Shown here piece by piece: positions 45,952-49,532 of a DNA stretch of 49,532 nucleotides; positions within the stretch are counted from its first letter, which is position 1; each line of letters starts with the position of its first letter. The stretch comes from an uncultured Acetatifactor sp. (GTDB lineage Bacteria > Bacillota > Clostridia > Lachnospirales > Lachnospiraceae), in NCBI GenBank assembly GCA_947588705.1, contig CANPYT010000012.1:1-49532 (forward strand), given 5' to 3'. Both the position numbers and the translations under genes were made by a program. Under the pieces are notes generated by a model, which had not been told where the DNA came from, did not search any database, and worked only from the letters and a program-made list of their open reading frames with translations.

Positions 45952-46034
45952 GCCGGAGGGAGCAGGGCCAAGTTGTCATAGCGGCGGTGCGGCGGCTGCT
46001 GGGAAGCGGCAGGGCGACGACAGGGCAAAGCGAG

Positions 46035-46260
46035 AAACACAGAGAAGTATAAAAAACGCGGAGAAGTATAAAGAAACGCGGAGAAATACAAAGAAACGCG
46101 GAGAAATACGGAGAAACGCGGAGAAGCACAAAGAAACACGGAGAAGCACAAAGAAACGCGGAGAAGTATAAAGAAACGCGGAGAAATACGAAGAAACGCG
46201 GAGAAATACGAAGAAACACAGAGAAACACAAAGAAACGCAGGGGAACTCAGAGGTATACA
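46035..46260 (+). repeat. Tandem repeat of 10-base subunits in a 20-base unit
   Basis: About 22 ten-base units alternate between AAACGCGGAG and AARYAYRAAG types, giving a 20-base higher-order unit. One subunit is 9 bases long and the last few are decayed. The AAA of each unit recurs every 10 bases, near the helical repeat. Long open frames on the other strand through this block are a side effect of the repeat. Confidence 0.9.
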
Positions 46261-46286
46261 GAGAAATCCGGGCGTAACAGGAGATG

Positions 46287-46329
46287 AGAGAGCGCGTAGG
46301 GGCCGCACAGCCCTATGCGCTCTCTTTTT
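46287..46329 (+). terminator. Terminator of the paralogue pair
   Basis: AGAGAGCGCGTAGGG (46287-46301) pairs over 15 bases with CCCTATGCGCTCTCT (46311-46325), with one G-T pair and a 9-base loop, then runs into T's. Confidence 0.85.
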
Positions 46330-46378
46330 CCCTGCACGGTCTTGTCCTGTCCGGCCTTTCCCCCAATGCGGAAATTTT

Positions 46379-46447
46379 TACCTTTTGGGCGGGGAAAACG
46401 ACCTCTTGGACAAAAGGTATTTACAGATCTGCCGTTTACGATATACT
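46379..46447 (+). promoter_or_regulatory. LytTR gene promoter with upstream inverted repeat
   Basis: TTTACA (46420-46425) and TATACT (46442-46447) are 16 bases apart. Directly before the -35 box lie TACCTTTTG (46379-46387) and CAAAAGGTA (46411-46419), a perfect 9-base inverted pair with 23 bases between. A regulator bound there would touch the polymerase site. The LytTR protein encoded next is the obvious candidate. Confidence 0.55.
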
Positions 46448-46502
46448 GGGAATGTAAGAAAAAGAAATGCCATGGCGGGAAAAAGTTTTAGAGGAAACCA
46501 AC

Positions 46503-46964
46503 ATGAAAGTCAAGATCGAAATCGAAGAAGGGCTGGAAGAAGAGGAAGTGGTCATACGGTGCGGCAGCCTGAGCCAATCCGTAGTCAGCCTCCAGAATTA
46601 CCTGTCAAAACAGAACAGCGGGAAACGCTGCCTGATGCTGAACAGGGGGGAGACGGAATACTATGTTCCAATGGAAGACATTTTCTTTTTTGAGACGGAG
46701 GGACGAGAGATCCGGGCCCACACGGCGGAACAGATCTTCCTTTGCGGCTACCGGCTGTATGAGCTGGAAGAGCTTTTGCCCGGCAGCTTTATGAGGATTT
46801 CCAAATCCGCTATCGTCAACTTAGACCATATCTATTCTATCACCCGCAACCTGACGGCCTCCAGCGAGGTGGAGTTTGCGGGCAGCAACAAGAAGGCGCT
46901 GGTGTCCAGAAGCTATTACAAGGCTTTGATGGAGCGGCTGAAGACCAGGAAGCTGGGGAGGTAA
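46503..46964 (+). CDS. LytTR family DNA-binding regulator
   Basis: A 153-residue protein. ATG 46503 has AGAGGA upstream; the longer frame from 46467 lacks a site. It opens with an acidic MKVKIEIEEGLEEEEVVIRC. The LytTR domain follows, from about residue 50 (YYVPMEDIFFFETEGREIRA, LPGSFMRISKSAIVNLDHIY, LVSRSYYKALMERL). It has no receiver domain, so it is not a two-component output and may bind directly on expression. The gene is followed about 100 bases later by a LiaF-like membrane protein, a common pairing in this bacterial group. It probably reports envelope state. Confidence 0.9.
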   Translation: MKVKIEIEEGLEEEEVVIRCGSLSQSVVSLQNYLSKQNSGKRCLMLNRGETEYYVPMEDIFFFETEGREIRAHTAEQIFLCGYRLYELEELLPGSFMRISKSAIVNLDHIYSITRNLTASSEVEFAGSNKKALVSRSYYKALMERLKTRKLGR

Positions 46965-46966
46965 AA

Positions 46967-46990
46967 GATTGAAAATTAAAATTTTCAATC
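46967..46990. repeat. Perfect palindrome, member of a dispersed repeat
   Basis: GATTGAAAATT and AATTTTCAATC flank two A's. The right half plus GCG recurs in inverse orientation at 13698-13713, and the match continues for about a dozen bases with a few changes. A further imperfect stem, CCGCGCGCTGCT with AGCAGCGCGG (about 47003-47050), follows. Confidence 0.65.
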
Positions 46991-47065
46991 GCGAGATTTG
47001 TGTCCGCGCGCTGCTTGACACAAACTCGTTATGCGCAAAGAGCAGCGCGGAAATGAGGTATAAAA

Positions 47066-47827
47066 ATGGAAAACGTACAGGTAGAGTTTGGCGGACAGAA
47101 ACATAAGAAAAGGTCGGGCCATGTATTTTGGGGCATAGTGCTCCTGATGGGAGCGGCCGCCATCGTGGTGGGCCGGCTGGGGTATTTTGACGAGATCGGC
47201 GTGTGGAACATTGTGCTTTCGGCGGCGCTGATCTGTCTTGCGGGAAACGGCATCGCAAGGCACAGCTTTGGGGAGATCCTGTTTTCCCTGGCATTTCTCA
47301 TTATTGTGAACGATAAGCTGCTGCGGCTGGAAGCCATTACGCCCTGGCCGGTGCTGGGGGCGGCGCTGCTGGGAACCATCGGCCTGAATGTCCTGTTCCC
47401 GGGATTTCACAAAAAGCGCAGCATCATGAAACTTCATTTCAACGGCTCTGACAAGACCCATGACGGTTCCGGGCCGGTCTTTGAGGAGAAGTGGGACGGC
47501 GCGAGCGTGTCCTATGACAATGCGTTTGGAGGGGTGGTGAAGTACCTGACCGACGAGATCTCCCATGTAAGTGTGGACAATGCGTTTGGTTCCATGCAGG
47601 TGTATTTTACGGACGCAAAACTGCTGGAAGAGAGAGCCGCGGTAGATGTGGACACGAGCTTCGGCAACGTGATTCTCTATGTGCCCGCCTCCTGGAAGGT
47701 AGTCATAAGCACGGACAATGCCTTTGGGGCGGTGAGAGAGGAAGGGCATTGTAACCCGAACGGCAGCACGGTGCTGTATGTCAGGGGCGATGTGTCCTTC
47801 GGATGTCTGCAGATTCGGTATGTGTGA
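47066..47827 (+). CDS. LiaF-like membrane protein
   Basis: A 253-residue protein. ATG 47066 follows GAGG. Four short membrane helices fill residues about 20-110. A C-terminal domain of repeated strands has the LiaF-C rhythm (VSYDNAFGGVVKYLTDEISH, VDNAFGSMQVYFTD, VDVDTSFGNVILYVPASW, STDNAFGAV, GDVSFGCLQIRYV). LiaF proteins hold the LiaRS envelope-stress system in check. Here the partner is a LytTR regulator in place of LiaRS, so the two may form a one-component variant of that control. The pair lies straight after the paralogue pair of possible membrane-active proteins. Confidence 0.8.
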   Translation: MENVQVEFGGQKHKKRSGHVFWGIVLLMGAAAIVVGRLGYFDEIGVWNIVLSAALICLAGNGIARHSFGEILFSLAFLIIVNDKLLRLEAITPWPVLGAALLGTIGLNVLFPGFHKKRSIMKLHFNGSDKTHDGSGPVFEEKWDGASVSYDNAFGGVVKYLTDEISHVSVDNAFGSMQVYFTDAKLLEERAAVDVDTSFGNVILYVPASWKVVISTDNAFGAVREEGHCNPNGSTVLYVRGDVSFGCLQIRYV

Positions 47828-47842
47828 GAGGAGGAGATCGAT

Positions 47843-49477
47843 ATGGACGAAAAGAGGGTCTATCACAACCCGGTACAGAGAGGATTCTTCCCGGATCCGT
47901 CGGTGATCCGTGTGGGGGATGACTATTATATGGTAAATTCCAGCTTTCAGTATTTCCCCGCCATTCCCATTTCCCACTCCCGGGATATGGTACACTGGCA
48001 CATCGTGGGCCACGCCATCGCCGATCCGGAGTACCTGGATCTCAGCGATATCCGGGATTCCCACGGGATCTGGGCGCCGGACATCTCCTGTGTGGACGGA
48101 AAGTATTATATTTTTGCGACTCTGCGGCTGAACGCGGACGGCGTCCGGGGGAATAACGTGATGCGCAGGCAGCTGGTGATGACGGCGGATCGCCCGGAAG
48201 GGCCTTACAGCCGGCCGGTCTGCCTGGAAGAGGACAATATTGACCCCTCTCATTTTGTGGACCGGGACGGCGCCAGGTACATGGTGGTCGCGCCGGGAGC
48301 CACGCTTGTTCCCCTGGGAGCCGATTCCCTGAGCCTGGCCGGGGCTGCCGGAAACGTCTGGCCCGGCACAGGGGAACGCTGCCCGGAGGGCCCCCATCTG
48401 TTTTGGAAGGACGGCTGGTATTACGCCATGGTGGCTGAGGGCGGTACCGGATACGGCCACGGCATCAATGTAGCCAGGGCGGATTCCCTTTACGGGAAGT
48501 ATGAACCGTCTCCGCTGAATCCCGTGATGCGCCAGACGGATCCGGATGCGTTCCTCCAGCGGGCGGGGCATGGCAAGCTGGTGCAGGATCAGAACGGGAA
48601 ATGGTGGTGTTACTATCTCTGCAGCCGGGCCAACCAGGGGCATTATACCACCGTAGGCAGAGAGACGGCGCTGGATCCCGTGGAATGGACGGAGGACGGA
48701 TGGTTTACCGTAAACGGCGGGCGGGGGCCGAGCCTTGAGCAGGAGGCGCCTGATCTGCCGGAGCAGGTGTTTGAGAGAAAGGGATACGATGATTTTACCG
48801 GGGAGAAGCTTGGGCCGGACTGGGAGTTTGTGCGAAATCCGGACAACGGTTCCTGGTCTCTTCGGGAGAGGCCGGGCTGCCTTCGGATCTGGACCCGGGA
48901 TGGACAGCTGAACGAGATCCGGGCAAAGAATACCCTTGTCCGCCGGGAGCAGGAGCTCTGCTATACCGCCGAGACAAAGGTGGAATTTTATCCGGACCGG
49001 GACGGAGAGCAGGCGGGGCTGACCTGTTATTACAGCACCGCCACCTATATCCGGCTGGCGGTGTGCTGGGAGGGCGGCAGGAAGCTGCAGCTGGTGATCA
49101 ACCGGAATCATGGGGAGGAGCTTGTGGCGGAAGTGCCGGACATAGAGAGTGTGCCGGTGTACCTGAAAGTGGAGGTGGAGCATCTGGCCAGGAGTTTCTA
49201 TTACAGCTATGACGGGGAGACATGGCTCGACGCGGGCCGCCTGGAGCGCTGCGTTTTCCTCTGTGACGAGGGCGTGCCGGACGATCCCAAACGCCACACG
49301 GGGACTATGGTGGGCATCTATGCGAACAATGGGGGCTGCGGCAGCAGGAAGCCCGCGGATTTTTCCTTCTTCCGGTATGAGGACAGGGAAGAAAAAGATA
49401 GTAACAGTTCAGCCTGCGCCATTCGCAAAGCCGCGCTTACGCGCTCTCCGGCGCCTTGCGCCTATCTTTGCTCATAA
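47843..49477 (+). CDS. Glycoside hydrolase family 43 (beta-xylosidase/arabinofuranosidase-like)
   Basis: A protein of up to 544 residues. ATG 47843 follows GAGGAG. The five-bladed propeller starts with RGFFPDPSVIRVGDDYYMV (catalytic base Asp18), then NIDPSHFVDRDGARYMV and the general acid in CPEGPHLFWKDGWYYAMV. A C-terminal concanavalin-like domain covers residues about 325-515 (YDDFTGEKLGPDWEFVRNPD, then LEVEHLARSF-type strands). It removes xylose or arabinose from plant glycans. There is no signal peptide. The last 25-30 residues (after FFRYEDREEKD) look unlike the family; the DNA there is GC-rich and palindromic, so the natural stop may have been overrun by a repeat. Confidence 0.9.
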   Translation: MDEKRVYHNPVQRGFFPDPSVIRVGDDYYMVNSSFQYFPAIPISHSRDMVHWHIVGHAIADPEYLDLSDIRDSHGIWAPDISCVDGKYYIFATLRLNADGVRGNNVMRRQLVMTADRPEGPYSRPVCLEEDNIDPSHFVDRDGARYMVVAPGATLVPLGADSLSLAGAAGNVWPGTGERCPEGPHLFWKDGWYYAMVAEGGTGYGHGINVARADSLYGKYEPSPLNPVMRQTDPDAFLQRAGHGKLVQDQNGKWWCYYLCSRANQGHYTTVGRETALDPVEWTEDGWFTVNGGRGPSLEQEAPDLPEQVFERKGYDDFTGEKLGPDWEFVRNPDNGSWSLRERPGCLRIWTRDGQLNEIRAKNTLVRREQELCYTAETKVEFYPDRDGEQAGLTCYYSTATYIRLAVCWEGGRKLQLVINRNHGEELVAEVPDIESVPVYLKVEVEHLARSFYYSYDGETWLDAGRLERCVFLCDEGVPDDPKRHTGTMVGIYANNGGCGSRKPADFSFFRYEDREEKDSNSSACAIRKAALTRSPAPCAYLCS

Positions 49478-49532
49478 GATGGCGCTCCCTCAGCCGCCAG
49501 ACATGACGGAAAATTCGTGCGAGCACGATTTT
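49478..49532. other. Start of a palindromic intergenic sequence at the window edge
   Basis: The last bases hold TCGTGC and GCACGA around GA, with flanking A's and T's. This resembles a terminator stem or the same type of palindromic repeat as at 46967. It is cut by the window end. Confidence 0.4.

Noticed and set aside
45941..46308. Three long minus-strand frames rich in Phe, Leu and Ser
   Set aside because: They arise because a 20-base repeat without stops stays open in all frames. No ribosome site or protein family.

Overview
This window looks like a chromosomal segment of a gut Lachnospiraceae-type Clostridium. The evidence is a GC-rich low-GC-phylum gene set with strong AGGAGG-type ribosome sites, a CIRCE-controlled groESL operon, glycan-degrading enzymes, and the typical end of a clostridial integrative element. 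I cannot name the genus. I saw no rRNA or tRNA genes and no CRISPR array.

Layout. (1) 1-8234 is the right-hand part of an integrative element. It holds the C-terminal part of a Y-family polymerase, a small accessory gene, a candidate small RNA, a sigma-region-4-like regulator, about 820 bases of hairpin-rich non-coding DNA, a DUF6870-type gene, and three coupled large serine recombinases. A frameshifted 3' fragment of an iron-sulfur base-excision-type gene follows immediately and may be the target gene broken by insertion. (2) 8661-19688 is chromosomal: a polytopic membrane protein, a chemotaxis receptor, thiamine pyrophosphokinase, two small conserved proteins, a class A penicillin-binding protein, a YigZ/IMPACT protein and an MgtE magnesium transporter. 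(3) 19794-32615 is rich in transporters: an AT-richer unusual ABC pair, a four-gene operon of a membrane-anchored LuxR-type regulator with an ABC-2 type exporter, a lone membrane protein, and a heterodimeric ABC exporter with a divergent AraC regulator. (4) 32785-35714 holds a DUF1905/C39-peptidase-like fusion and groES-groEL. (5) 35885-39727 is a run of two GT8 glycosyltransferases and two PlsC-type acyltransferases, probably making a glycolipid or envelope glycan. (6) 39939-49477 holds an alpha-L-fucosidase, a sialate O-acetylesterase-like SGNH enzyme, two tandem paralogous proteins of unknown family, a LytTR regulator with a LiaF-like membrane protein, and a GH43 glycosidase.

The strongest novelty candidate is the pair at 43324-45951: two 419-423 residue paralogues with a helical N-terminal part, a long hydrophobic middle and a probably beta-rich C-terminal part. 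They have their own good promoter and terminator. Phased T-tracts lie upstream, a 10/20-base repeat array lies downstream, and an envelope-stress-type regulator pair follows. The layout suggests a pore-forming or membrane-inserting protein pair, but that is inference.

A second theme is that many gene junctions hold their own unrelated short tandem repeat (unit lengths 10, 11, 15, 17, 20, 22 and 105 bases), placed between a stop codon and the next ribosome site.
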